Assembly: GCA_964030785.1 (NCBI GenBank)
Contig: OZ034972.1
Span: 49,729,538-49,793,537, forward strand
Source of the DNA: Siderastrea siderea
Lineage: Eukaryota > Cnidaria > Anthozoa > Scleractinia > Rhizangiidae
DNA length: 64,000 nucleotides
Direction of reading: 5' to 3'
Below the pieces are notes generated by a model. That model ran no database searches. It worked only from the letters and a program-made list of their open reading frames with translations, and was not told the origin of the DNA. Below are positions 1-10,657 of this stretch, in pieces; the first letter of the stretch is position 1; every line of letters starts with the position of its first letter. The position numbers were made by a program, and so were the translations under genes.

Positions 1-158
1 TATTGCATCGTGCACCATCATGAAATATGAGCCCAAACTATACCGCTTCGATCAGCGGTATGCATCATTTAAAAGAGCTGTCTATGTAGGACGCCCGAAA
101 AGGCGCGGGCTCTAATGTCCGCGATTTCTGGATATGATTTACTGGTCCCTGCAACAAG

Positions 159-205
<47 letters not shown>

Positions 206-718
206 AAGGGACTAGTCCTTGGAACTAGTCCCAGGGAAAAGTCCCCTGTAGTGTCTACACGAAGGGACTAGCACTTGGCAGGGACAGTCTGGTTTGCTCT
301 TTAAAAAAGGGCAGTTCACACAAAGGGCTCTGGGCTGATGATGTGTCACCATTTAAAAAGGATACTGGGTGCACATTGATTGATTGAAAGCAAAATGCCA
401 TAAAATTAATAGCAATGTCATGTTAAATTATGCTCATAATTATTATGAGCAATAATTTCACAAAAATAGAAAGCTTTCTTCCCAAGTTTCCGAAATGTTA
501 TATTGTAATACTGATAAAGTTTGGCTCTTTCTTTTCTTGCATATTCTATTTCTAAATTCTTTTGATTGTGTCAGTAAATTATAGTCTGCATGGCCTATCA
601 CATTTCTATCAGTGGACTTCAATTTTGTACTTTGATTTTGTTGTTATTTATATTTTTACAATATCGGAACAGGAATTTTTAACCAAGTGACATAGAAGAA
701 CATTGTACAAACACTAAC
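1..718. other. Non-coding stretch with AC repeat and small palindrome
   Basis: No convincing coding region was seen. It holds an (AC)n microsatellite at 161-198, followed at 208-232 by an imperfect palindrome built on GGGACTAGT / ACTAGTCCC, with a further GGGACTAG-like repeat near 264. The rest is AT-rich unique-looking DNA. Confidence 0.6.
161..198. repeat. (AC)n microsatellite
   Basis: Nineteen uninterrupted AC dinucleotides, directly followed by degenerate CGCACACA. Confidence 0.95.
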
Positions 719-1076
719 CAAAGAAAGGGCGCCCATCAATCTTGAGATTAAAAACAAGCTCATCAGGGAGTGGACCATGGAACTGCATATCTCTGATAAC
801 CGAAGTGGTGACATTCTTGAGGTTGATTTCAAATCCAGGAACTTAAGGACGAAGCCTTTCAATACCAAGTAGATTCCTGGTGACATCAAACTGGCCCTTC
901 CGTAATGCAGCCATGTTATTCTTCAATAGAATAATGGCCACATCAGACTTTTTCTGTGAAGTTAAAAATTGTATAACATTTTCCATAAAATTAAATCCAA
1001 TCTCTTCTGATATCAGCTTAAAGCACATCTTTTTTAAGAGAGCAAAACCAAAAAGATTGTTCAAAAATTCATTCAC
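719..1076 (-). pseudogene. Decayed or mispredicted host exon, unknown protein
   Basis: On the minus strand one reading frame runs from about 1076 down to 719 and is open except for a single TAA at 843-845. The upper part reads like a helical segment (it contains VIQFLTSQKKSDVAIILLKN). The lower part contains VIRDMQFHGPLPDELVFNLK and IDGRPFFG. A pyrimidine-rich stretch ending in AAG precedes the frame, and a good donor (TTTG then GTTAGT, 718-713) follows it, so this looks like an internal exon. I do not recognise the family. The in-frame stop suggests a pseudogene, or two exons around an unseen boundary. The LTR retrotransposon lies about 35 bp upstream on this strand, in what would be the preceding intron. 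Confidence 0.4.
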
Positions 1077-1114
1077 TTGTGAAAGATAGGATAACAGAAA
1101 GCTATGATGGTCTA

Positions 1115-1249
1115 TGTCATAGTTTGTTATGTAATACACTTTTTGTACGCGCATGCGCAGAGAGTGCTTCACTCTCGGCACGCTCGGCTATCAATAAACG
1201 TATTGTTGTGCCATCGCTATTCCTCCTTCGTGAATTGAAAACTACAACA
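1115..1249 (+). repeat. 5' LTR of gypsy element
   Basis: A 135-bp repeat beginning TGTCATAG and ending ACAACA, matching 8256-8390 with about three substitutions. It carries AATAAA within TATCAATAAACG (1190-1200), which may be the polyadenylation signal. The immediate 5' flank is the target duplication GTCTA. Confidence 0.95.
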
Positions 1250-1267
1250 TGGTGCCAGGAGCGGGAT
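1250..1267 (+). other. Primer binding site of gypsy element
   Basis: TGGTGCCAGGAGCGGGAT starts immediately after the 5' LTR. The leading TGG pairs with the CCA end of a tRNA, as expected for minus-strand DNA priming. The tRNA was not identified. Confidence 0.75.
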
Positions 1268-1372
1268 TATACTGTTAGTGCTTTCGCTGAAGCGAACTCC
1301 GAAATCAGGTCGGTTTTTTGTCCTCGTTCGACCCGTTGAAACACCACATTTCCTACACCACAGGAAGACAAC

Positions 1373-2500
1373 ATGGCGGAACTCGCCGGGCTGCCAACTC
1401 CATGAATGGATTGGTCTTCGACTGACGCGCCGCAAGCGCTCAAAAAATTCAAGAACCTATGCGAGCTATACTTCTCCGGTCCGCTAAAGGACAAAAGCGA
1501 GGAAGAGCAAGTGAGTTATCTTCTGATTTGGTCCGGTGAAGAAGGCATCGAGCTGGTGTCCACGTGGGCGCTAACAGCTGACGACAAGAAGAAACTCAGC
1601 ACATATGGGGAAAAGTTCGAAGAGTACGTGGTGCGGCGAAGCAACCTCAGACTAGCACGCTACAAACTCCGCACCCTTAAACAGAAACCTGGTGAATCCG
1701 TAGATTCATTCCTAAAAAAAGACCGTATCCTAGTAACTGAATGCAAGTACACGAATCCTGACGAACACATTATTGATGCCCTGATTTTCGGGTCGAACAA
1801 CCCGCGCCTCCAGTCAAAGCACCCTTAAACAGCAACCTGGTGAATCCGTAGATTCATTCCTAAAAAAAGACCGTATCCTAGTAACTGAATGCAAGTACAC
1901 GAATCCTGACGAACACATTATTGATGCCCTGATTTTCGGGTCGAACAACCCGCGCCTCCAGTCAAAGCTTCTTGAATACGACTCCACCTTGACTCTCAGC
2001 AAAGCTGTAAGCATAGTATGGACGCAAGAGGCGACCAGCAACCAATTACAAGACATCAGAGGTAGCCAAACTACCACGATTGATGCCCTGAAACAACATG
2101 GCCGAAACCCAAGGCAAAGCGATCCCAACACGAACAACCTACCAGCACAGAGGACCCAAGACGCCAAATGCGGCACTTGTGGCACATTCCACGACCCACT
2201 AAGAAGATCACGTCCAGCATATGGGACAAGGTGTGAAAGCTGTGGGAAGCTTGGCCATTGGACGTCTGTTTGTCCTTCCCGCCCAAGAACAAATGCTGGC
2301 CAAGTGCAACCCAAGGACAGCCAATACAAGCAGCAACAGGGGATACACGCTCTAGACACCACTGAGCCTGACACCGAATTCCCAACAGCACCGAGCAGCA
2401 CTTCGCACATGCAAGACACCCCACAGCTGTACTTCCACTCCCTGTACATAGACAGCGTCTCTGAAACAGACGCTCAAGCCCTAATACAGATAGGAGTGGG
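1373..2500 (+). pseudogene. gag: gag of gypsy element, broken by stop and tandem duplication
   Basis: The first candidate ATG is at 1373. An in-frame TGA at 1403-1405 is followed at once by a second ATG (1406), so the early stop is probably a mutation. The frame then runs to 1828. A 148-bp segment (1673-1820) is repeated in tandem at 1821-1968. Because 148 is not a multiple of three, it shifts the frame, and reading resumes in another frame from about 1968. A nucleocapsid-type CCHC zinc knuckle (C-x2-C-x4-H-x4-C, CESCGKLGHWTSVC) lies at about 2233-2274, preceded by a further CGTC cysteine pair. Gag would package the element RNA. This copy cannot make an intact product. Confidence 0.85.
1673..1968 (+). 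repeat. 148-bp tandem duplication within gag
   Basis: Copies 1673-1820 and 1821-1968 are almost identical (AAACAGAAACC versus AAACAGCAACC near the start). The junction shares GCACCCTT with the start of copy 1, which suggests slippage or microhomology. The length (3n+1) causes a frameshift. Confidence 0.92.
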
Positions 2501-2807
2501 TGTGGGTCAAAGCACGACGCCTGTACTGTGCAAGATTGACACGGGTGCTGAAGGAAACGTCATTCCTGTAAACACATACAAACAGCTGCATCCCCAGTCT
2601 GCATGCAGCCGAGATGGCGCACCCTTAGGTCTGGCCTCTTCGGACACAACCATCACAGCCTTTTGTGGTCATATTATACAGCGCTATGGCACTTGCGAGC
2701 TTCGCTTATCACATGGCGGTCACTCCAAACCGTATCCATTCCACGTCGTGAACACGACCGGGCCGACCATCCTGGGGCTACCCACCTGCCGGGATTTGAT
2801 TTCTTAA
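2500..2807 (+). pseudogene. pro: Aspartic protease domain of gypsy pol
   Basis: The frame open to 2807 contains the catalytic signature IDTGAEGNVIP (about 2535-2567), the DTG(A) of retropepsins. The C-terminal part holds a GLPTCRDL segment typical of the end of this domain. The protease would cut the Gag-Pol polyprotein. The frame ends about 130 bp before the RT frame is clearly recognisable and must shift near 2800 to continue into it. In the intact ancestor, gag zinc knuckle and protease appear to share one frame. Confidence 0.8.
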
Positions 2808-3639
2808 CTACAGTCTGACCACTGCTAAACAAGACCCCCTCGGCAGCACAGAGGCAAAGAAGGAGCTTCTTTGCCGGTATAAGGACTGCTTTGAGGGCAT
2901 CGGCTGTTTCAAAGGAGAGTTTCATATTACCTTGGACCCTGCAGTCCCACCAGTCATTCACCCCCCACGGCGAGTACCTGAAGCACTGCGTGAGCTACTC
3001 AAAAAGGAGCTAGGAGCACTGGTACAGCAAGGTATCAAAACCAAAGTAGATGAACCTACTGACTGGGTTAACTCGTTGGTCTGTGTTACCAAGGGCAATG
3101 GCACACTCCGACTGTGTCTTGACCCCAAAGACCTTAATCTTGCCATCAAACGGCCACACCACCGCACTCCAACACTGGAAGACATCCTACCAAAGTTGAG
3201 TGGCGCAAAATACTTCTCTATTGTTGACGCCCGCAGTGGATACTGGAATATCAAACTTGACCAAGAACGTTCAATGTGCACCACTTTTAATTCACCACAC
3301 GACAGATACCGATTCTTGAGTCTTCCCTTCGGCCTAATCTGCACCCAGGACATCTTCCAGAAGAAAGTAGACGAAGCATTTGGTGACCTCCCCGGTGTCA
3401 CTGGTATCGCTGACGATATAGTTATCTACGGCCATGACCTCAGTGACCACGATGCAAACCTGAAAGCTGTCATGGAACGCGCACGTGAAACTGGCCTTTG
3501 CTTCAATGCAGACAAATGCAAGATAAGGTGTACTGAAATACCCTTCTTCGGTAAAATCATCATCGCCAGCGGCCTTAAACCAGACCAATGGAAGATTGAA
3601 GCGATCACCAATATGGATCCTTCACCGAGCCGTGGCTGA
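2805..3639 (+). pseudogene. Reverse transcriptase domain of gypsy pol
   Basis: This frame encodes RT fingers and palm. Visible motifs are a VDARSGYWNI-type motif (A region, about 3223-3252), LPFGL (about 3325-3339) and the catalytic IADDIVIYG (about 3405-3431). The DD pair of the active site is intact. Related Ty3/gypsy elements read LPFGL followed by a Q-D-I-F-Q segment, also seen here. The frame ends at 3639, where a frameshift leads into the connection and RNase H region that continues in the frame starting near 3596. Confidence 0.9.
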
Positions 3640-4464
3640 CCTTCAAACCTTTCTCGGTATGGTGCAATTTCTCAGTCGATTCATACCGCAACTACCATCC
3701 TTATCAGCCTGCCTCTGGGACCTGACCAAGAAGGACAACGAGTTCCAATGGGGCCCAGAACACCAGTTGGCCGTAGGCAAAATCAAGCAAGCAGTCACAT
3801 CTGCCAATTCGCTTAAATACTTTGACAGCACAAAGCCAGTCACCTTCCAAGTAGACGCCTCCACACGTGGCCTCGGTGCAACGCTCTTTCAGGATCAAGG
3901 TCCTATCAAGTATAGAAGTAAACTTCTCACTGAGACAGAAGCACGCTATTCTAACATTGAAAGAGAAATGCTCGCTGTCGTACTTGGCCTGGAGAAATTT
4001 CACTACTTTGCTTATGGACGACATGTCACTGTGGAAACAGACCACGAGCCATTAGAATCGATCTTCAAAAACACATCTCATCTGCCCCGCCGCGCATCGC
4101 AAGAATGATGCTTAGGATCCAGAAATATGATGTGGAAATAAAGTATGTCCCAGGAAAGGACATTCCAGTAGCCGACGCGTTGTCTCGAGTGAGCCCATGC
4201 CCAGGCGACACCATAGACGGGCTGGACGTGTCAGTCCATGAAATACATCTCCACCTGAATGTCACCCCAACAAGGATCAATCAAATTAAAGAGGAAACAG
4301 CTAAGGATGAAGTTCTTCTCGCACTAAACGCAGTCATCACACAAGGCTGGCCTGATACAAGATCAGAATGTCCACCGCACCTACATGCGTATTGGAATTA
4401 CCGCGATGAATTAACTGTCGCTGATGGCATTATCGTAAAGGGCACACGAATCCTCGTCCCCTAA
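3640..4464 (+). pseudogene. RNase H and connection region of gypsy pol
   Basis: After the frameshift near 3635 the next frame begins DLQTFLGMVQFLSRF, the usual RT connection. It continues into RNase H (VDASTRGLGATLFQ, then YSNIEREMLAVV and ETDHEPL, about 3850-4055). A second frameshift near 4080 is followed by LRIQKYDVEIKYVPGKDIPV (about 4110-4169), a typical RNase H end of Ty3/gypsy. That frame closes at 4464 with a stop before integrase. Confidence 0.87.
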
Positions 4465-5045
4465 AAGTCTGCACGCTGACGTGTTGCAACAGTTACACTA
4501 TGCACACCAAGGCGCAGAAAAATGCAAACTCCGTGCCAAAGGATCAGTATTCTGGGCCAACATAAATCAGGACATTGAAGAGATGGTCAAGCGTTGTGCC
4601 CCCTGCTAACACAATCAGAACATGAATGTAAAGGAGCCCCTCATGCCCCACGAAGTTCCTGAGAAGCCATGGCACACACTAGGATCTGACCTGTCCTTCT
4701 GGAACAACTCACCCTACCTACTAGTGTCTGACTACTACAGCAAATTCCCTCTGGTGAGGAAGCTGAACGATATCCGATCAGACACGACAATCGCCCACTT
4801 GAAATCCATATTTGAGGAGCACGGCATCCCAAGCAAACTCATCACCGGTAACGACACTCAGTTTACCTCTACGTTGTTCCAAAAGTTCAGCAATGCATAT
4901 GGCTTCGTACATGTCACGACCATCCCCTACTTTTCACAGGCCAACGGCTTCATCGAGAGAACTGTGCAAACAGTGAAAGGCCTCCTACAGGAAGGCAAAG
5001 AATCTGGTTCTGATCCTCACCTCGCCATGTTGTGTCTGGTTAAAA
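4465..5045 (+). pseudogene. Integrase of gypsy pol, N-terminal and catalytic parts
   Basis: A frame running from about 4466 includes the zinc-binding region (H-x3-H-type LHYAHQGAEKCK, later a C-x2-C pair). A TAA at 4607-4609 lies directly after the last cysteine. The catalytic core follows in the same frame from 4622. Its likely D-D-E residues are in GSDLSFW (about 4684), TGNDTQF (about 4846) and GFIERTVQTV (about 4950-4975). The domain stops abruptly near 5042, where the Penelope-like insertion begins. The C-terminal part resumes at about 7545. Confidence 0.88.
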
Positions 5046-5098
5046 AATGTTGACGGGCCTGCGCGACTCCCGCGTTCGTAGAAGAAATTCTAAAGCCC

Positions 5099-6700
5099 TC
5101 ATAGCTTAGCTCTTACTAGTAGGTCTTGAAGGGATTTCCCTTTTCGATATGAGATGATGGGAGGCTCGTTAAAGATTTTCTTAAGCTGTGGTTGGTTCTG
5201 TATAAGGTGCCATTTTCCCACCAGAATGTTCTTTAGGCTAGGCAATGCTGGGTGGTATTGTGTGACAAAGGGTAGTATTTTCTTACGTGCAGCCTTGTTC
5301 TTCTGTTCTAGTTTATTTTTTCTCTCGGAGAAGTTTACCTCTGACAGGTGTTTTTTTATTACACCTGTAGTATATCCTCTACACTTAAGGCGTGATTCAA
5401 AGTTTTGGATGTTTTGCCCCAAGGTGTTCTTTGAGGAATTTGTTCCAAGGAACCTTTCAAGCCTCTCCTTTGATAAATCCTTTTGTAACGCCTGGTGGGT
5501 GACACGAATAGAAATTCGTAAATTGAAAAGTCTCCGTTGGTTTGTAATGTGTTTGCACGTCAAGGATAGATTCCTTGTGAAATCTCTCACCCTTGTACAC
5601 TTTCGTGTCCAAGAATGTAATCTCTGTTTCTGATATTTCAGCCGTAAATTTGATTGTTGGGTGAAAGCTATTTGCCTTTTCTAGGAATTCTTCAATTTTA
5701 TCTGTGCTGGTGTCCCACAAGGAAAACACGTCGTCAATATATCTCTTCCACACTAGCGGTTTTTTGTTGCTCTGTCTAAGTATTTGTCTCTCTATTTTGG
5801 CCATGAAAATGTTAGCAAAAGCTACGGCTATTTTCGTTCCCATGGCAGTTCCATGGGTTTGTAGATAATCGCTCCCGTTAAAGCGGAACGAGTTTTCTTG
5901 CAAGATTAGACTGAGCATTTCTCTTAAATACCTCGTAGGTATGGGGGGGGGGGGATTCGATGTAGAATGCTTCGTATGCTTGGCATACGGTGGTAATTCC
6001 TTCCTCTTGAGGTATGTTAGTGTAGAGGCTAGTAACGTCCATGGAGGCAAGAATAACGTTCTGAGGCAATTTCGTCTTCTCAAAGTCTGTCGTATCTTTT
6101 AGATACGAATCTTGTTTTTGTGTTATAGGCTGAATGAGTCGGTCAACAAATGATGATAACCGCTCGGTAGGGCCATCACACCCCAATATTATACGGCCTC
6201 CCGACAGGCGTCAGTTTGGGAATCTTTGTTAGTGTGTAAAAAACTGGAATGCGCGGAGGATTTGGCGTAAGGGAAAGCCATTTAGCCGTCATTTCGTCAA
6301 TGTGGTTTCCTTGGAGGAGTGATTTTATCAACTGATTTACTTTCTTGGCAGTGGTTTCAACCATAGGTTTCTCTAGGGGTCGGTAGTTATTTATGTCATC
6401 TAGTAGAACTTGACCCTCGTTAATTTTGCCTTCTCTGCTCATTATGACGGTTGTGGATCCCTTATCTGCTTTTTTGAGTATTATGCTTTTGTCACGCGAT
6501 AGTTCTCTCAGTGTTTTTCGTTCTCCAAATGACAGGTTGTCCTTTGGCCTGTCAAGTTTAATCTCTGCAAGCTCGAGTTTGACCTCCTCTAAAAAGGTCT
6601 CTAAAGCCACTGAGGGTTGAACTGGTGGCTCCCAGTCCGATTTAACGTGGAAGGGGTGAGTTTCACTTTCTTTCCCGTAAAATATGTGCTGAAGACGCAT
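5099..6700 (-). pseudogene. Penelope-like reverse transcriptase, frameshifted
   Basis: Four overlapping frames (6700-6176, 6186-5878, 6083-5457, 5590-5099) together cover one RT domain. Frame changes fall near 6180, at the G run 5942-5952, and near 5480. The catalytic YIDD is intact (near 5740). The RT thumb and the C-terminal block ending LLVRAKL are present. No GIY-YIG endonuclease follows, either because this copy is truncated or because it belongs to an endonuclease-lacking lineage. Confidence 0.8.
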
Positions 6701-7530
6701 TCGTCTTGATTAAAGTCTAACAGAAGCTGGCGCCTGATGAGATTTTCTTTTGTTGCTGGTGTGGGGATAAATTTTAAACCCTTAGATAGCAAACTAATTT
6801 GCTCGTCTGTCAGTTGCTCATTTGACATACTCTTGATGTAATTTTTGCGCGACTCAATGACGTTACGGAAACGTTTTATATCTTTCTCTAATCTCCGCTC
6901 TTTTCTTTTAAGGTTTTTTGTCGCTTTGGTATTTTTTCTGTATGTTTTTCCTTTCCCCCCTTCTTCTGAAGACTCAGAAAATAGACAGGGATAAGATTCA
7001 CTACTTTTATTCTTTTTAGTGGTTTTCGCTTCTACAATCAAGTTGTCGACCTCAGCAATCTTCGCTTGGAGTTCTTGGGCTAGCCTATTTACATCAATAT
7101 TCACATCGCTAGTTCTAGCCGCCGAGTGCGTTCTCTCCGAAGACTTGTTCTTAGTTACAATTGTAACACGATCTCTTTTACGAGACTTTGCTTGTTCAAG
7201 CTTACGAACCTTGATCGTAAGTCTTTCCACACGTCTGTTGTGGAATCTCACCAACGCTCCTACATAAGCGTGCTCAGCTTTCCTTCTGATCGAGCTAATG
7301 TCATTTTTAAAGTCCTCGTCGGGCGTGATATTGGCGCGTGCCGAGTATCTTAGACTCTTAGGGCATGTGCCCTTATCAAGGTGGTCTTTGAATTTTCCGA
7401 TGGCTTCGTTTGATGCATTCATTCTCTTTTGGATGGACGCTCTTTCGCGGTCCTCGTTTAGGCGGACTCGTTTTCCATCGGAGCTCGGGGTTCTGTTGGA
7501 GTCTTCTCTAGGGCGCTTTCTGACCCACCC
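6601..7530 (-). pseudogene. Penelope-like element, N-terminal region
   Basis: This lysine/arginine-rich segment has long predicted helices and two recognisable blocks: a charged coiled region (about 7250-6880) and the conserved EQISLLSKGLKFIPTP (about 6815-6765) that precedes RT in Penelope-like proteins. The open frame extends upstream to 7575, but the first residues above about 7540 are gypsy sequence read backwards, so the true start is lower. A frameshift around 6620-6690 separates it from the RT part. Confidence 0.7.
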
Positions 7531-7544
7531 CTCTTGACCACAAT

Positions 7545-8059
7545 ATTCCGTCACCAGCAGAGCTCTTGAACTCAAGAGTGTACCAAACCAACTTACCGGC
7601 GATCTCTAAACCAAGCTTATCCCTGTCCGCTGATGGTGATACCAACGCAAAGCTTCAAACAAGACGAGAGAAACAAAAGCCACAGTATGAAAAACGTCCA
7701 AACACCTCCCCGCGATTCGTCCTGATGACCCAGTGCGCGTCCTCAGCCCGCATAGCCACAAATGGGAACCTGGGATTGTCAAGTGTCACGCGGAGACTCC
7801 CCGCTCATACGTCGTTGACATGGCAGATGGAAGCACACGCAGACGTAACCGCAGCCACATTCACCCTACAGGAGAAAACATCACCTTACACGAAAGCAGC
7901 GACATGGATACCGCAGAGCCCATACCGAGTGTAAACGAGGATTCTCCACCTACGTCCCTAACAACCTGCCCTCAAACTGTAGCAGGAGGTGTGGACAGAG
8001 AGGCTACCCTCCGCAGATCTTCCAGGGCGATTAAACCGCCCGACAAGCTGGACTTATGA
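7545..8059 (+). pseudogene. Integrase C-terminal part of gypsy element
   Basis: The first bases after the insertion read SPAELLNSRVYQTNLPAI, the usual end of a Ty3/gypsy integrase core. A shift is then needed to reach RVLSPHSHKWEPGIVKCHAE (about 7736-7796), an SH3-like chromatin-binding C-terminal domain. The tail contains RRSSRAIKPPDKLDL and stops at 8057-8059. It is separated from the catalytic core by 2.5 kb of Penelope-like DNA. Confidence 0.8.
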
Positions 8060-8242
8060 ACTGAATCTCTGATTGAACTGTTTGAGCTGATTTTGTTAAG
8101 TTCATTTTATTAACTGAGTTACTGTTGCAGCTACTAGCTATAGTGAAAGACATTTTGTGACGTTTATTGAACAGTGGACATGGCACATTCCAACATGTTA
8201 CATTAGGTTCCAGTTTCTAGGCATCACTCGCTGTGCTTGTTC

Positions 8243-8255
8243 AGAAAGAGGAAGA
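8243..8255 (+). other. Polypurine tract of gypsy element
   Basis: AGAAAGAGGAAGA lies directly against the 3' LTR, the position and composition expected for the plus-strand primer. Confidence 0.8.
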
Positions 8256-8390
8256 TGTCATAGTTTGTTATGTAATGCACTTTTTGTACGCGCATGCGCA
8301 GAGAGTGCTTCACTCTCGGCACGCTCGGCTATCAATAAAAGTATTGTTGTGCCATCGCTATTCCTCCTTCGTGAATTGAAAACTTCAACA
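8256..8390 (+). repeat. 3' LTR of gypsy element
   Basis: 135 bp matching the 5' LTR with about three differences (for example AATGCACT for AATACACT). It is followed by the target duplication GTCTA at 8391-8395. Confidence 0.95.
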
Positions 8391-8395
8391 GTCTA

Positions 8396-9330
8396 TTACC
8401 CATGCAGTGTTTGCAAATATCAGGGTTGTCACAAAGATTTGAAGTAAGTAACTATATTATTGGAGTACAGATAGGCAGCTGATTTTGCCAACTTTTTATA
8501 AGGAATCAGAACAATGGCCCAGTAGGAAAGCTGACCAAGATCATAAAGTAGGAGGCGATGTTTTGCTACTTGTGACATAAAGTGGTGATACAAACCAAAA
8601 ATTATTTTTTCAATAAAATCAAATCTGAACAAACCAGAGAAACACTAAAAACTTTGGATCTGGGCAAAACACAGGTTAAATACTTGGGAGGGTGTGGGGT
8701 GGTGCGGAGTTGGGGATAACTAACTTTATTAACCCAAACCAATCAATAACTAGTATCGTCCAATCAATGAGAATCGATAGTCACAAGAAAAATTACATCG
8801 ATTGTCTGTAATCCCCTGGCACTGATGCAACTTGGTAGAATCTCAATCAAACTTCACCTTACTGGTAAGTCTTGTTCAATTTTTCAACTATCATTGATGA
8901 AAATCTATGGTAATCCATGAAAATCGATAAATTTAAAAGTCACAAAATTTTCCTTCATCAATTTTCATTAATTTCTGATATCAAGTGATTACTGGTAATT
9001 AGCATTGATTGTTATTGGTTGATATTGATTATCATCAGTTTCATTGATTGGTTAGGCCAGGATTGAAAAGTTGTAGCAGATAAAAATTGTTCACAATGAA
9101 TCAAAATGAACACGTATTTCAACAACAAGTTTATTTCAATTTTAAAATAAGGCAAGTCTCAAATCAAAAAGCAAACAATTCTTGCACCACAAGTATTAAC
9201 ATTACCACCACCTCCTCAAAAATACTAATATGGACCAGGGCTAAGTGCATTTTTAGCAGAGACAAATAAAATAATCCAATAATTTATTATGATAACAGAG
9301 TAAATAAAGATAACATCAAGAAGTTCAACT
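8396..9330. other. Non-coding AT-rich stretch
   Basis: No coding signal was found. From about 8740 to 9065 it is rich in diverged ATCAATGA / TTGATTG-type short repeats (old decayed low-complexity DNA). Confidence 0.55.
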
Positions 9331-9337
9331 TACTCCT

Positions 9338-9595
9338 GTCCTTGCCAGTTTTGTGAAATTTGTCAGGTCCTGCCAGGCACTGTCTGAAATCCTTGACTTC
9401 AGTTTAAACAGGAGGTAGACCCAGTCTGGCACACTCTGTCCACCCACACGTCTTCTGAAAGTAGCTTCGAGAAAGCTGTTCTGATTCCTGCACCACTGAA
9501 TCAAACACATTCGAGACCATTCTCGGGCATCATGACCAGGCTTTCCAGTCAAAGAACAGCACTCCCCGAGCACAGTACTAAGCGATTCACCATTA
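9338..9595 (-). CDS. Possible internal exon, unknown protein
   Basis: The minus-strand frame includes REWSRMCLIQWCRNQNSFLE, then RVGGQSVPDWVYLLFKLKSR and SDSAWQDLTNFTKLARTG. It ends exactly at a strong donor (GGA then GTAAGT). Composition looks protein-coding, with several Trp and Cys residues. The upstream end runs straight into the TIR of the element at 9596, so the exon may have been cut there or the element may sit at its border. I cannot name the family. The minus-strand frames at 10.66-11.2 kb could belong to the same gene but this is unproven. Confidence 0.35.
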
Positions 9596-10551
9596 TGCAC
9601 CAGTCATTTGAAACCCCCAGACCCCGCCCCCCTCGGGTATGACCGGGGCATTCACTTTTTATGCAAATGAAAGCCAGTGAACTCCCCGGTCCCTGGAGCA
9701 AAAGTGAATGGTGAACTCCCCCGCCCCCATATGTCCAACATACAGGGTACTCCCTTTTAAATGTCAACTCGTAACAAGGGATGACAAATATGATGATGGC
9801 CGTGAAATGAAAACGTTGATTTGGGAGCAGCTATGGCAACATTTGAAACCCCTTGATGGACAAGAAAAGATGACTACTTCAACATCATCTTCTATTTTAC
9901 ATCTTGATGTCACAAAATGCAAGATCCCAACAAATTACAACTCATGTTTCAGTCTTCTGAAGTTAGAATAACTCAAGATTAACAAATGTATCTCTTGTCA
10001 AAAATATAGTAGGTCATAAAGAAGCAACCCGCAATTAGACATTAATCTAAACAGCACAAAAGAATGTGTAACCTAATCATTAATATTAATATAAAAGCTT
10101 AAGTTGTTAATCAATAGGTCAAGTCAGTGAGTTTAAATGCATAATATTTCAATATCTATACAATATCATTGAGAATATGCTCACGTTTCCTTACTAGACT
10201 TAAGAAATCTTCAGCTACAACAACCTTTTTTAAACCGGAAAGACGTAAAGACACTTCAAAAAGAATTTTAATTTGCAACTTTGTATCACTTTGCTTTGCA
10301 ATTCGCTTTGATAGATAAATCAAAGAAGTGATGATAATGTATGCATAATTACTATGCGGCATGAAAATGAAAACAGCTGACCATGGAGTGACTGCCCCGC
10401 TTATTCCCCGGTCTGGGAGGCGAAGGCCGTGATTTCTAGCGTATTCCCCGTCTACCGGGGGACGAAAATGGAGTGAATATGAAGTGAAAGTCCCCGCAAT
10501 ACCCCGGTACTGCCTGACGGGGGGCGACCAGGGTTTCAAATGACTGGTGCA
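9596..10551. mobile_element. TIR element (non-autonomous DNA transposon)
   Basis: Left end TGCACCAGTCATTTGAAACC and right end GGTTTCAAATGACTGGTGCA are perfect inverted repeats, flanked by TTA on both sides (9593-9595 and 10552-10554). Beyond the perfect 20-21 bp, both ends continue with C-rich blocks containing CCCCGG motifs. No transposase is visible in the 956 bp. A 3-bp TTA duplication would fit PIF/Harbinger-like elements, but the superfamily is not proven. Confidence 0.8.
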
Positions 10552-10657
10552 TTACGTTCACACACTCCGGTGAACTGGTTCAGCAAATTTACCGCCGTTT
10601 CTCGCATTTTCTTCTTTTAGAAGGCAGGAGATAGGTGTTCATCGGCCCTAAGTTCGT

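Larger units (their letters stand above)
5046..7540 (-). mobile_element. Penelope-like retroelement nested in gypsy integrase
   Basis: This 2.5-kb minus-strand insertion splits the gypsy integrase. Its protein, read from about 7530 down to 5099, has a basic, coiled N-terminal part, then a GLKFIPTP motif (near 6780), ADKGSTTVIM (near 6460), and an RT core with MDVTSLYTNIPQEEGI (near 6030-5990), HGTAMGTKIAVAFANIFMAK and the catalytic RYIDDVF (near 5740). This order is typical of Penelope-like elements. The frame is broken several times, once at the G run at 5942-5952. It ends with a stop at 5099-5101 right after DLLVRAKL, so the usual C-terminal GIY-YIG endonuclease is missing. Exact ends and target duplication could not be fixed. 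Confidence 0.82.
1115..8390 (+). mobile_element. Ty3/gypsy LTR retrotransposon, degenerate, with a nested Penelope-like insertion
   Basis: The element has 135-bp LTRs at both ends, each starting TG and ending CA, and a 5-bp target duplication GTCTA at 1110-1114 and 8391-8395. A tRNA-type primer site follows the 5' LTR and a polypurine tract precedes the 3' LTR. Domain order is gag (CCHC knuckle), aspartic protease, RT, RNase H, integrase, which is the Ty3/gypsy order. The two LTRs differ at only about three positions, so insertion was fairly recent. The coding part is nevertheless broken by a gag tandem duplication, several frameshifts, stop codons and a 2.5-kb minus-strand insertion in integrase. 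Without that insertion the element would be about 4.8 kb, a normal size. It cannot be autonomous now. Confidence 0.93.

Noticed and set aside
5099..5633. Plus-strand 159-codon frame at 5154-5633
   Set aside because: It is opposite the Penelope-like RT thumb region; the minus strand carries the recognisable motifs.
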